12,266 nucleotides of DNA from an uncultured Stenotrophomonas sp. (GTDB lineage: Bacteria; Pseudomonadota; Gammaproteobacteria; Xanthomonadales; Xanthomonadaceae), in assembly GCA_946223375.1 (NCBI GenBank), contig CAMICU010000099.1, positions 1 to 12,266 of the forward strand, read 5' to 3'. The notes under the pieces are model-generated. The model was given only the letters and a program-made list of their open reading frames with translations. It was not told the origin of the DNA and did not search any database. Positions 7,018 to 12,266 of the stretch are shown in pieces; positions within the stretch are counted from its first letter, which is position 1, and every line of letters begins with the position of its first letter. The position numbers and the translations under genes are program-made.

Positions 7018-7033
7018 GGCCGGTGAACCGGCC
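7018..7033. terminator. Hairpin after the small secreted protein gene
   Basis: GGCCGG (7018-7023) pairs with CCGGCC (7028-7033) around TGAA. It lies 11 bases past the stop of the - strand gene ending at 7044 and upstream of the lipoprotein gene. There is no T-run, so it may attenuate rather than stop transcription. Confidence 0.3.
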
Positions 7034-7043
7034 CCGGCTGCCC

Positions 7044-7361
7044 TCACAGGCGGGGGTCGTTGATGTCGACCGTGATGTAGCGCTCACGCGCGCCACGCGC
7101 GATGCGGCAGGCGACGCTGATGTCCTGACCCCCGGCACGGATGAATCCCTCCACGTGCAGGGTGTTGGCGCGGTCGTGGTACGAGGAGCGCCACTGGTAG
7201 GTCGGGATGTCCCTGGCGACGTAACGTGCCTCCACTTCCTGCCGGCACAGCGGCACCAGTTCGCTGGCCTGCTCGACGGTGCGCTCGTCACCGGGAGTGT
7301 TGTGCGCAGCCACCGACAACGGCAGCAGGATGAGGGACATGGCGATCAGGCGACGCTGCAT
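7044..7361 (-). CDS. Small secreted protein of unknown function
   Basis: 105 residues, predicted periplasmic. The ATG at 7361 is chosen because GGGAG lies eight bases upstream on the coding strand and an ideal signal peptide follows at once (MQRRLIAMSLILLPLSVAA, cleavage near residue 19). A longer frame to 7418 would put an Arg-rich, non-signal stretch in front. The mature part has two cysteines (C39 in ELVPLCRQE and C85 in ISVACRIA), likely one disulfide, and a strand pattern ending in ERYITVDINDPRL. I do not recognise the family. It lies between the DUF455 gene and the lipoprotein gene on the same strand, 79 bp from the latter, so the two exported proteins may be co-transcribed. Confidence 0.72.
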   Translation of the reverse strand: MQRRLIAMSLILLPLSVAAHNTPGDERTVEQASELVPLCRQEVEARYVARDIPTYQWRSSYHDRANTLHVEGFIRAGGQDISVACRIARGARERYITVDINDPRL

Positions 7362-7405
7362 GGCGGACACTCCCTGTGTGGTCGCGCCGATGGTCGGACG
7401 CCGGC

Positions 7406-7461
7406 GCCGGCGCGTCAATCAACCGTCGCGCCGGCTGCCTGCCCGGTTCAGGCTGGCAGCC
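7406..7461. repeat. Two overlapping, mutually exclusive hairpins
   Basis: GCCGGCGCG (7406-7414) pairs with CGCGCCGGC (7427-7435), and GGCTGCC (7433-7439) pairs with GGCAGCC (7455-7461). They share bases 7433-7435, so both cannot be complete together. They occupy the 129-bp gap after the DUF455 stop (7491) and probably end or buffer that transcript. There is no T-run. Confidence 0.35.
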
Positions 7462-7490
7462 GTGTCGACGCGCGTACCGCCGGTGCGGCG

Positions 7491-8357
7491 TCAGCCGGCC
7501 TGTTCGACCAGGTTGGCCAGCTCGTCCTCGTCGAAGCCGGCCAGCAGCCGCGCCTCGATGTTGAACGGCCCATGCAGGTACCCACCGGCATACTCCCGCA
7601 GCAGCTCCTTGAAGCGCGCGCGCGGCTCCACCCCGGCGCGGTCGCAGTACCAGCGGTACCAGCGCGAACCGGCCGCCACGTGTGCGACCTCCTCGCGCAG
7701 GATCACCTCCAGCACATCGGCGGTGGCGTCATCGCCCAGCGAGCGCAGCTTGCCGATCATCGCCGGGGTGACGTCCAGCCCGCGCGCCTCCAGCACGCGC
7801 GGCACCAGCGCCATCCGTGCCAGACCATCATGGGCGGTCTTCTCGCACATTTCCCACAGGCCGTTGTGCGCGGGGAAATCCGCGTAGTCGTGACCATGCG
7901 CGAGCAGCCGCTCACGCAGCAGCACGAAATGGCGCGACTCGTCGTCGGCGCAGCTCACCCAGTCGGCATGGAAACTGCCGGGCATGCCACGGAAGCGGTA
8001 TACCGCGTCCCAGGCCAGGTCGATGGCGTTGAGTTCGATATGGGCGATGGCATGGATGAAGGCGGCCCGCCCTTCCACCGAGCCCAGGCCACGCCGCGGC
8101 AGGTCACGCGGGTGCACCAGCAGCAGTTGCGCCGGGCGGCCGGGCGCGCGGATCGGCTCCGGGTCGGCGGCCTGCGCCGGCAGCTTCAGGGTACCGGCAC
8201 GAAAACGCGCGGCGTAGTGCTGGGTCAGCGCGACCTTGCGCAGCGGATCGGCCTCGGCAAGGCAGATGCAGGCGGCATCGAGCAGGCAGAAGCCGGCGGG
8301 CTCCTGCGCGGATGCATCCGGCATCACTTCCGTGTTCTGCGCAGGTTGCGTGGTCAT
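7491..8357 (-). CDS. DUF455 ferritin-like protein (COG2833)
   Basis: 288 residues if started at the ATG at 8357; an in-frame ATG at 8363 would add two residues. I prefer 8357 because the upstream ATG overlaps a TATAGA -10-like hexamer and neither has a Shine-Dalgarno sequence. The protein carries the DUF455 helical pattern with ferritin-like metal-binding candidates: AHIELNAIDL, DDESRHF and REEVAHV, the Glu and E-x-x-H elements of a four-helix di-metal carboxylate site. The family is soluble, and its biochemical role is not established to my knowledge. Gene position directly after purF on the same strand (70 bp gap) may reflect shared orientation only, since it seems to have its own promoter and purF is followed by a hairpin. 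Confidence 0.87.
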   Translation of the reverse strand: MTTQPAQNTEVMPDASAQEPAGFCLLDAACICLAEADPLRKVALTQHYAARFRAGTLKLPAQAADPEPIRAPGRPAQLLLVHPRDLPRRGLGSVEGRAAFIHAIAHIELNAIDLAWDAVYRFRGMPGSFHADWVSCADDESRHFVLLRERLLAHGHDYADFPAHNGLWEMCEKTAHDGLARMALVPRVLEARGLDVTPAMIGKLRSLGDDATADVLEVILREEVAHVAAGSRWYRWYCDRAGVEPRARFKELLREYAGGYLHGPFNIEARLLAGFDEDELANLVEQAG

Positions 8358-8368
8358 CGGCATCTATA
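8357..8368 (-). promoter_or_regulatory. -10-like TATAGA at the DUF455 gene start
   Basis: On the - strand TATAGA (8368-8363) is followed by TGCCG and then the ATG at 8357. Transcription starting six to seven bases after the hexamer would begin at or beside this ATG, giving a leaderless message. No convincing -35 is seen. Confidence 0.4.
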
Positions 8369-8392
8369 CATCGAGGCGCTGTTCGGCCCTCA

Positions 8393-8417
8393 CCCCTCTC
8401 CGCATGCGGGAGAGGGG
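8393..8417. repeat. Palindromic hairpin after purF, REP-like or terminator
   Basis: CCCCTCTCC (8393-8401) pairs with GGAGAGGGG (8409-8417), nine perfect base pairs around a GCATGCG loop. It begins 11 bases beyond the purF stop. Similar CCCCTCTCC...GGAGAGGGG palindromes are common intergenic elements in high-GC proteobacteria, so it may be an interspersed repeat serving as a 3' hairpin. No T-run follows on the - strand. Confidence 0.5.
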
Positions 8418-8427
8418 CGCGGGTGCG

Positions 8428-9894
8428 TCAGGCGCGGCGCTGGGTCTTGGCTTCGTCCGAACGCAGCTGCTGGATACGCTCGAAGTAGCCCGGCTCGATG
8501 CCGGTGACGTACTCGCCGTTGAAGCAGGACGAATCGAAATCCTTCAGCTCCGGATTGCCTTCGCGCACCGCCACTTCCAGGTCTTCCAGGTCCTGGTAGA
8601 CCAGCCAGTCGCAGCCCAGGTGCTTCTCGATCTCCTCGACGCTGCGGTTGTGCGCGACCAGTTCCTCGGCCGCCGGCATGTCGATGCCGTAGATGTTCGG
8701 GTAGCGCACCGGCGGCGCGGCGCTGGCCAGGTAGACCTTGCGCGCACCGGCGTCGCGCGCCATCTGCACGATCTGCTGGCTGGTGGTACCGCGCACGATC
8801 GAGTCGTCGACCAGCAGCACCACGCGGTTGCGGAACTCCAGGTGGATCGGGTTGAGCTTGCGGCGCACCGACTTCACCCGCTCGCCCTGGCCCGGCATGA
8901 TGAAGGTGCGGCCAACGTAGCGGTTCTTGACGAAGCCCTCGCGGTACTTCACGCCGAGCACGTTGGAGATCTCCAGCGCGGCATCGCGCGAGGTGTCCGG
9001 GATCGGGATGATGGTGTCGATGTCATGGTCCGGGCGCAGGCGCAGGATCTTCTCGCCCAGCTTCTGGCCCATGCGCATGCGTGCCTTGTGCACGGAGACG
9101 TTGTCCATCATCGAGTCCGGCCGCGCGAAGTACACGTACTCGAAGATGCACGGCGTGTGCTGCGGGTTGGTCGCGCAGATTTCGGTGAACAGTTCGCCGC
9201 GCTCGGTGATGATCACCGCCTCGCCCGGGGCGACATCGCGCACGCGCTCGAAACCGAGCACGTCCAGCGCCACCGATTCGGAGGCCACCGCGTACTCGTC
9301 GCCTTCGGCGTGGCTGCGCTTGCCCAGCACCAGCGGACGGATGCCGTGCGGATCGCGGAACGCCACCAGGCCCAGGCCCAGCACCACGCTGACCACCGCA
9401 TAGCCGCCCTTGCAGCGGCGGTGCACGCCGGCCACGGCGCGGATCGCCGCTTCCGGGGTCAGCATGCGCTGTGCGTCCAGTTCGTAGGCGAACACGTTCA
9501 GCAGCACTTCGCTGTCCGAATCGGTGTTGATGTTGCGGCGGTCGGCCTCGAACACCTGGCGACGCAGCGCCTCGGTGTTGATCAGGTTGCCGTTGTGCGC
9601 CAGCGCGATGCCGTATGGCGAGTTGACGTAGAACGGCTGCGCCTCGTCGGTGCCTTCCGAGCCGGCGGTGGGGTAGCGCACATGGGCGATGCCGATGCGG
9701 CCCTGCAGCAGCCCCATGCGACGCTCATCGAACACGTCACGGACCAGGCCGTTGCCCTTTTCCACGCGCAGGCGGGTGCCGTTTGCGGTGGCGATGCCCG
9801 CGGCATCCTGGCCGCGATGCTGGAGGACGGTCAGGCCGTCATAAAGCTGCCCGGCGACGTTCTGGTTGCCGACGATTCCGACGATGCCACACAT
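8428..9894 (-). CDS. purF: Amidophosphoribosyltransferase PurF
   Basis: A 488-residue cytoplasmic enzyme making 5-phosphoribosylamine from PRPP and glutamine, the first committed step of purine synthesis. The start at 9894 is fixed by MCGIVGIVG: the N-terminal Met is removed to free Cys2, the glutaminase nucleophile, so there is no propeptide. Further glutaminase-domain motifs are LQHRGQDAAGI, HVRYPTAGS and AHNGNLIN. The PRPP-binding loop of the phosphoribosyltransferase domain is VLLVDDSIVRGTT at residues 359-371. Length and lack of propeptide match the E. coli type (505 residues) without an iron-sulfur cluster. GGAG lies ten bases before the ATG. It follows cvpA after 33 bp, in the classical cvpA-purF order, and is almost certainly co-transcribed with it. 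Confidence 0.97.
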   Translation of the reverse strand: MCGIVGIVGNQNVAGQLYDGLTVLQHRGQDAAGIATANGTRLRVEKGNGLVRDVFDERRMGLLQGRIGIAHVRYPTAGSEGTDEAQPFYVNSPYGIALAHNGNLINTEALRRQVFEADRRNINTDSDSEVLLNVFAYELDAQRMLTPEAAIRAVAGVHRRCKGGYAVVSVVLGLGLVAFRDPHGIRPLVLGKRSHAEGDEYAVASESVALDVLGFERVRDVAPGEAVIITERGELFTEICATNPQHTPCIFEYVYFARPDSMMDNVSVHKARMRMGQKLGEKILRLRPDHDIDTIIPIPDTSRDAALEISNVLGVKYREGFVKNRYVGRTFIMPGQGERVKSVRRKLNPIHLEFRNRVVLLVDDSIVRGTTSQQIVQMARDAGARKVYLASAAPPVRYPNIYGIDMPAAEELVAHNRSVEEIEKHLGCDWLVYQDLEDLEVAVREGNPELKDFDSSCFNGEYVTGIEPGYFERIQQLRSDEAKTQRRA

Positions 9895-9911
9895 GTTGCG
9901 CGATCTCCGCT

Positions 9912-9925
9912 GGGCGCAGGCGCCC
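9912..9925. repeat. Short palindrome in the cvpA-purF junction
   Basis: GGGCGC (9912-9917) and GCGCCC (9920-9925) form a perfect inverted repeat immediately upstream of the purF ribosome binding site (GGAG on the - strand at 9908-9905). In RNA the loop would be CGCAGGCG-like and the stem about five pairs. No PurR-type operator was recognised. Confidence 0.2.
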
Positions 9926-9927
9926 GG

Positions 9928-10659
9928 TTAACGTGAAGGTGGCCGTGCCTGGCCGTGTACCTCGACCCGCTGGGGATCGGGTTGACCCGGGCGCACCTGC
10001 GCCGGGTCGATGTTGGGGGGCAGCGCCCCCGCCGGGTCTTCCGGGGTGTCCGCTGGTGCGCGCTGGTGGTGGCTCTTGCCCACCTGTTCCAGCAGCGCCG
10101 GCAGCAACCCATTGCCCGCATCTGGCTCGTTCGGTCCGCCATTATCGCCTGCCAGCACCGTCTTGCCCAAGTCCACCCAGGCGTTTTCCGGCAAGCGCGG
10201 CTGCGGCAGCTGTTCACGCAGCCAGCCGGCCATCGGCTCCAGCCACGGCAGGACCGCCGATTGCTGCCAGGCGGGGGATTCGCGCATCGAGGTGAAACCC
10301 AGCACCAGCACCGCCAGCACTGCCAGCAACCCGCCGCGCAGCAGGCCCAGGCCGAGCCCGAGCAGGCGGTCCGGGCCCTTCAGCAGCACCGTGGAATTGA
10401 CCACGCCGCGCAGCAGCATGCCGATCAGGGCCATCACCAGCAGCACGCCGATGAACACCAGCAGGTAGCCGCCGGCGTAGTCACCGCTTTCCGGCGGCGC
10501 CGCGCCGGCCAGGAACTGCGCCGCGCGCTCGCCGTAATGCAGCGACGCCGCGCCGGCCAGCAGCCAGGACGCCACGCCCAGTACCGTGGCCAGCAGGCCG
10601 CGCAGCAGGCCGAACAACGCCGACAGGCCGATCAGGCCCAGCAGCAGCAGGTCAAGCAC
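9928..10659 (-). CDS. cvpA: CvpA family inner-membrane protein with long C-terminal tail
   Basis: 243 residues, starting with GTG at 10659. Four hydrophobic helices are visible near residues 1-21, 23-43, 64-88 and 98-124, the CvpA layout (first described as needed for colicin V production; general role unclear, linked to envelope stress resistance in enterics). The protein then continues with an amphipathic stretch and a Pro/Gly/Asp-rich soluble tail to residue 243. E. coli CvpA is about 162 residues, so some 80 residues are extra. The GTG has GGAG only four bases upstream, inside a perfect GCTCCGCGGAGC palindrome. It lies 57 bp after dedD and 33 bp before purF on the same strand, the conserved dedD-cvpA-purF order. 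Confidence 0.9.
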   Translation of the reverse strand: MLDLLLLGLIGLSALFGLLRGLLATVLGVASWLLAGAASLHYGERAAQFLAGAAPPESGDYAGGYLLVFIGVLLVMALIGMLLRGVVNSTVLLKGPDRLLGLGLGLLRGGLLAVLAVLVLGFTSMRESPAWQQSAVLPWLEPMAGWLREQLPQPRLPENAWVDLGKTVLAGDNGGPNEPDAGNGLLPALLEQVGKSHHQRAPADTPEDPAGALPPNIDPAQVRPGQPDPQRVEVHGQARPPSR

Positions 10660-10664
10660 CGCGC

Positions 10665-10676
10665 GCTCCGCGGAGC
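10665..10676. promoter_or_regulatory. Palindrome covering the cvpA ribosome binding site
   Basis: GCTCCGCGGAGC (10665-10676) is a perfect 12-bp palindrome, and its 3' half on the - strand contains the only GGAG before the cvpA GTG. A hairpin here would need a loop and so would be short, but intermolecular or alternative pairing could limit cvpA initiation. Confidence 0.25.
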
Positions 10677-10716
10677 ACCGGCGCGGCGCTGATCGGGCGG
10701 AGCGTTCCGGGCGGCA

Positions 10717-11724
10717 TCAAGGGTGCGGGCGGACCATGCCGGCGATGCCGACCTTGGCCGCGACCTGCGCCTTGAGCTGCTCGGCCTCGGCGCGGTTGGC
10801 GACCGGCCCGACCCGCACGCGGTTGAGGGTGCCGTTGTCGGTGCGCACCTGCTCCACGAAGGCGCTGAAACCGGCCGCACGGACGCGGTCACGCAGGGCA
10901 TTGGCGTCGGCCGCCTGGCCGAACGCCCCCAGCTGCACGGCGAAGCCGACGCTGCTGGCGGCCGGCGCGGCCGGGGTCCGCACCTCCGGCTTGGCCGGCG
11001 CGGGGGTGGCCGCAACCGGCTTGGGCGCTTCAGGTTTGGGTGCCGGACGGGCCGGCTCGGGCCGGGGTTCGGGCTTGGCCGCGGCAGCGACCGGACGCGC
11101 CGGTTCGGCCGGCAGGGTCTCGGTGCGCACCGGGGCCGGCGCAGGCGCCGCGCTGGCGGTACTCGGCGCGGCGGCGGCCGGCGTCTCGGCGCTGGCGTTG
11201 AGCACCACCACCTGCGCATTGACGTCGCTGCGCACCTTGCCCGCTTCCAGCCGCACCAGCTCGGCCTGCGCGCGGTCGGCGTAAGGGCCGATACGCACCC
11301 GCCAGGCCGGGCGGCCGTTGATCGTGTCGGCCTGGTGGAAGCCCGGCAGGTTGGATTTCTTCAGGTGCGCGATCATCAGATCGGCGTCGGCCTGGCTGGC
11401 ATAGGCGCCGAAATTGACCGCATAGTTGCCGGCCGCCACCGCCGGCGGCAGGCCGGTGTCGGGGGTCGCGACAGCGGGGGCAGCCGGGGCAGCGGCCACT
11501 TCGGGCTGCGCGGCCGGCATGCCGACGGCACCGCCGGCCGGTGCCACCAGCGGCAGCTCACGGGTCTCGAACTGGCCATCGGCCGGTGCGGCCGGCGCCT
11601 TCAACGGCACGTCCTGCACGCCACTGTCCGGGGCCGGCCCCTTGACCAGCATCGGCAGGAAGATCACGGCCAGAGCCACCAGAACGATGGCACCAATCAG
11701 TCGCTGTTTCAGAGGAGTATCCAC
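10717..11724 (-). CDS. dedD: DedD-like cell-division protein with two SPOR domains
   Basis: 335 residues if started at GTG 11724, which places MDTPLKQRLIGAIVLVALAV at the N-terminus, the usual DedD start. One transmembrane helix (about 8-27) anchors it in the inner membrane, and the rest is periplasmic. A first SPOR domain spans about 100-177 (YAVNFGAYASQADADLMI ... WRVRIGPYADRAQAE). An Ala/Pro/Lys/Glu-rich linker follows (about 178-257), then a second SPOR domain at about 258-334 (FAVQLGAFGQAADANAL ... NRVRVGPVANRAEAE). SPOR domains bind septal peptidoglycan with denuded glycans. E. coli DedD is shorter, with a single C-terminal SPOR domain. No clear Shine-Dalgarno sequence precedes the GTG; a TATAAT lies 40 bp upstream. 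The order folC-dedD-cvpA-purF supports the name. Confidence 0.9.
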   Translation of the reverse strand: MDTPLKQRLIGAIVLVALAVIFLPMLVKGPAPDSGVQDVPLKAPAAPADGQFETRELPLVAPAGGAVGMPAAQPEVAAAPAAPAVATPDTGLPPAVAAGNYAVNFGAYASQADADLMIAHLKKSNLPGFHQADTINGRPAWRVRIGPYADRAQAELVRLEAGKVRSDVNAQVVVLNASAETPAAAAPSTASAAPAPAPVRTETLPAEPARPVAAAAKPEPRPEPARPAPKPEAPKPVAATPAPAKPEVRTPAAPAASSVGFAVQLGAFGQAADANALRDRVRAAGFSAFVEQVRTDNGTLNRVRVGPVANRAEAEQLKAQVAAKVGIAGMVRPHP

Positions 11725-11759
11725 AGATGGCGTACACGAGCGGCGTGGCGGAATGCCAT
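11709..11759 (-). CDS. Possible 16-codon leader ORF overlapping the dedD start
   Basis: On the - strand an ATG at 11759 reads MAFRHAARVRHLWILL and stops with TGA at 11711-11709, 16 bases inside dedD in another frame. It lies five bases after a consensus TATAAT. Translation of this short frame would carry ribosomes over the dedD GTG, which has no Shine-Dalgarno sequence of its own, so it could couple initiation. It may equally be chance; if transcription starts at the usual distance from TATAAT, the ATG would sit at the very 5' end or be lost. Confidence 0.3.
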   Translation of the reverse strand: MAFRHAARVRHLWILL

Positions 11760-11763
11760 GGCG

Positions 11764-11769
11764 ATTATA
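11764..11769 (-). promoter_or_regulatory. Consensus -10 box (TATAAT) for dedD
   Basis: TATAAT reads on the - strand from 11769 to 11764, a perfect match in an otherwise GC-rich gap. Transcription would begin near 11757-11759, giving dedD a leader of about 33-35 bases. No good -35 or extended -10 is present, so an activator may be needed. It suggests dedD-cvpA-purF can be transcribed apart from folC. Confidence 0.55.
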
Positions 11770-11813
11770 TGCGGGGCTTTCCGCGCACGGCCGGGGGAAC
11801 TGTTCATGATCCG

Positions 11814-11839
11814 GCAGGCCCGCGCCGTGGCGGGCCTGC
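11814..11839 (-). terminator. Strong hairpin after folC
   Basis: GCAGGCCCGC (11814-11823) pairs perfectly with GCGGGCCTGC (11830-11839), ten pairs around six bases. It begins 18 bases past the folC stop and upstream of the dedD promoter candidate. There is no T-run on the - strand, so it may be a partial terminator or an RNA-stabilising 3' hairpin. Confidence 0.5.
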
Positions 11840-11857
11840 GGTTCAGGCACGACGGCA

Positions 11858-12266
11858 TCACCGCGCCGGCTGCAGCAGCGGCAGGGCCTCGGCGACAGTA
11901 TGGAAGGAGCCGAACAGCAGCACGCGGTCCCCTTCGCCGGCCTTGGCCAGTGCCGCCTCCAGCGCCGCGGCCACGTCCGGCGCCTGCACCGCGGTAGCCG
12001 CCGCGGTCGCCTGCAGCCGTGCCTGCAGCTGCGCGGCGCTCTGCCCGCGGCTGCCTTCCAGCCCGGCCAGGAACCAGCCATCGACCTGCGCCTGCAGGGC
12101 CTGCACCACGCCTTCGGCATCCTTGTCGGCCAGTGCCGCATAGACCGCCAGGGTACGGCCACTGACCGGCCGCGCCTTCAGCGCCGCGGCCAGCGTCGCC
12201 GCCGCCTGCGGGTTGTGGCCGACATCGACCAGCACCTCGACGCCGTTGCGCTGCAGGCGCTGCAGG
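11858..12266 (-). CDS. folC: Folylpolyglutamate/dihydrofolate synthase, C-terminal part only
   Basis: The last 136 codons including the stop; the gene runs off the right edge of the window, so the ATP-binding N-terminal Mur-ligase-like domain is not seen. The visible part is the C-terminal Mur ligase domain: VEVLVDVGHNPQAAATLA (the DxAHNP-type motif, here DVGHNP), LAVYAALADKDAEGVVQAL and the end VLLFGSFHTVAEALPLL, all typical FolC signatures. FolC adds glutamate to dihydropteroate and to folates in the cytoplasm. It lies upstream of dedD on the same strand (133 bp gap with a hairpin and a promoter candidate), as in the conserved folC-dedD-cvpA-purF order. Confidence 0.93.
   Translation of the reverse strand, partial: LQRLQRNGVEVLVDVGHNPQAAATLAAALKARPVSGRTLAVYAALADKDAEGVVQALQAQVDGWFLAGLEGSRGQSAAQLQARLQATAAATAVQAPDVAAALEAALAKAGEGDRVLLFGSFHTVAEALPLLQPAR

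Noticed and set aside
7362..7418. Longer start for the 105-residue secreted protein
   Set aside because: It would add an Arg-rich segment before the signal peptide, while the ATG at 7361 has a good GGGAG site.
6807..8507. A 566-residue + strand frame across the small - strand genes
   Set aside because: It spans several intergenic gaps and hairpins and is antisense to the DUF455 gene and two signal-peptide genes; composition is that of a shadow frame.
8236..9936. A 566-residue + strand frame opposite purF
   Set aside because: It is the mirror of purF codon bias, with high His/Arg/Ala/Val and no domain; purF has every catalytic motif.
11725..12162. N-terminal extension of dedD across the folC end
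   Set aside because: The frame is open by chance through folC; the recognised DedD start (DTPLKQRLIGAIV) begins at the GTG at 11724.

Overview
The window is high-GC proteobacterial chromosome with no mobile element, CRISPR array, tRNA or rRNA that I can see. The large outer-membrane TonB-dependent receptor, the folC-dedD-cvpA-purF order and the protein sequences suggest a gammaproteobacterium of the Xanthomonas/Stenotrophomonas group. That placement rests on recognition and was not confirmed by a database search. Coding density is high. The longest stretch without a gene is 223 bp (681-903), and it holds dense palindromic structure rather than nothing.

Layout. Bases 1-6440 are read on the + strand: the 3' end of an exopolyphosphatase gene (ppx), a long structured leader and a 975-residue TonB-dependent receptor closed by a strong terminator, then a GT4 glycosyltransferase overlapping a PAP2 membrane phosphatase by 20 bp, then lpxH. 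Bases 6521-12266 are read on the - strand and converge on lpxH. In transcription order they are folC (3' part only), dedD with two SPOR domains, cvpA, purF, a DUF455 ferritin-like protein, a small secreted protein and a small lipoprotein.

How the genes relate. The folC-dedD-cvpA-purF order is an old, conserved neighbourhood, also found in enterobacteria, joining folate/purine metabolism with envelope genes. LpxH makes lipid X for lipid A, and the glycosyltransferase/PAP2 pair just upstream probably also acts on envelope lipids, though its substrates cannot be read from the sequence. The receptor is self-contained: it has its own leader and terminator, and no partner transport genes lie beside it.

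Most worth a second look: (1) the 681-903 leader, with interleaved inverted repeats and two consecutive terminator-like hairpins able to form alternative pairings; (2) several likely leaderless or near-leaderless starts (lpxH, the DUF455 gene), where a -10-like hexamer overlaps an upstream in-frame ATG; (3) a consensus TATAAT and a 16-codon ORF running into the GTG start of dedD; (4) the tightly coupled glycosyltransferase-PAP2 pair; (5) the tandem SPOR architecture; (6) five regularly paired cysteines in the receptor. I found no clear new multi-gene system. These are regulatory and architectural oddities in an otherwise ordinary core-genome region.
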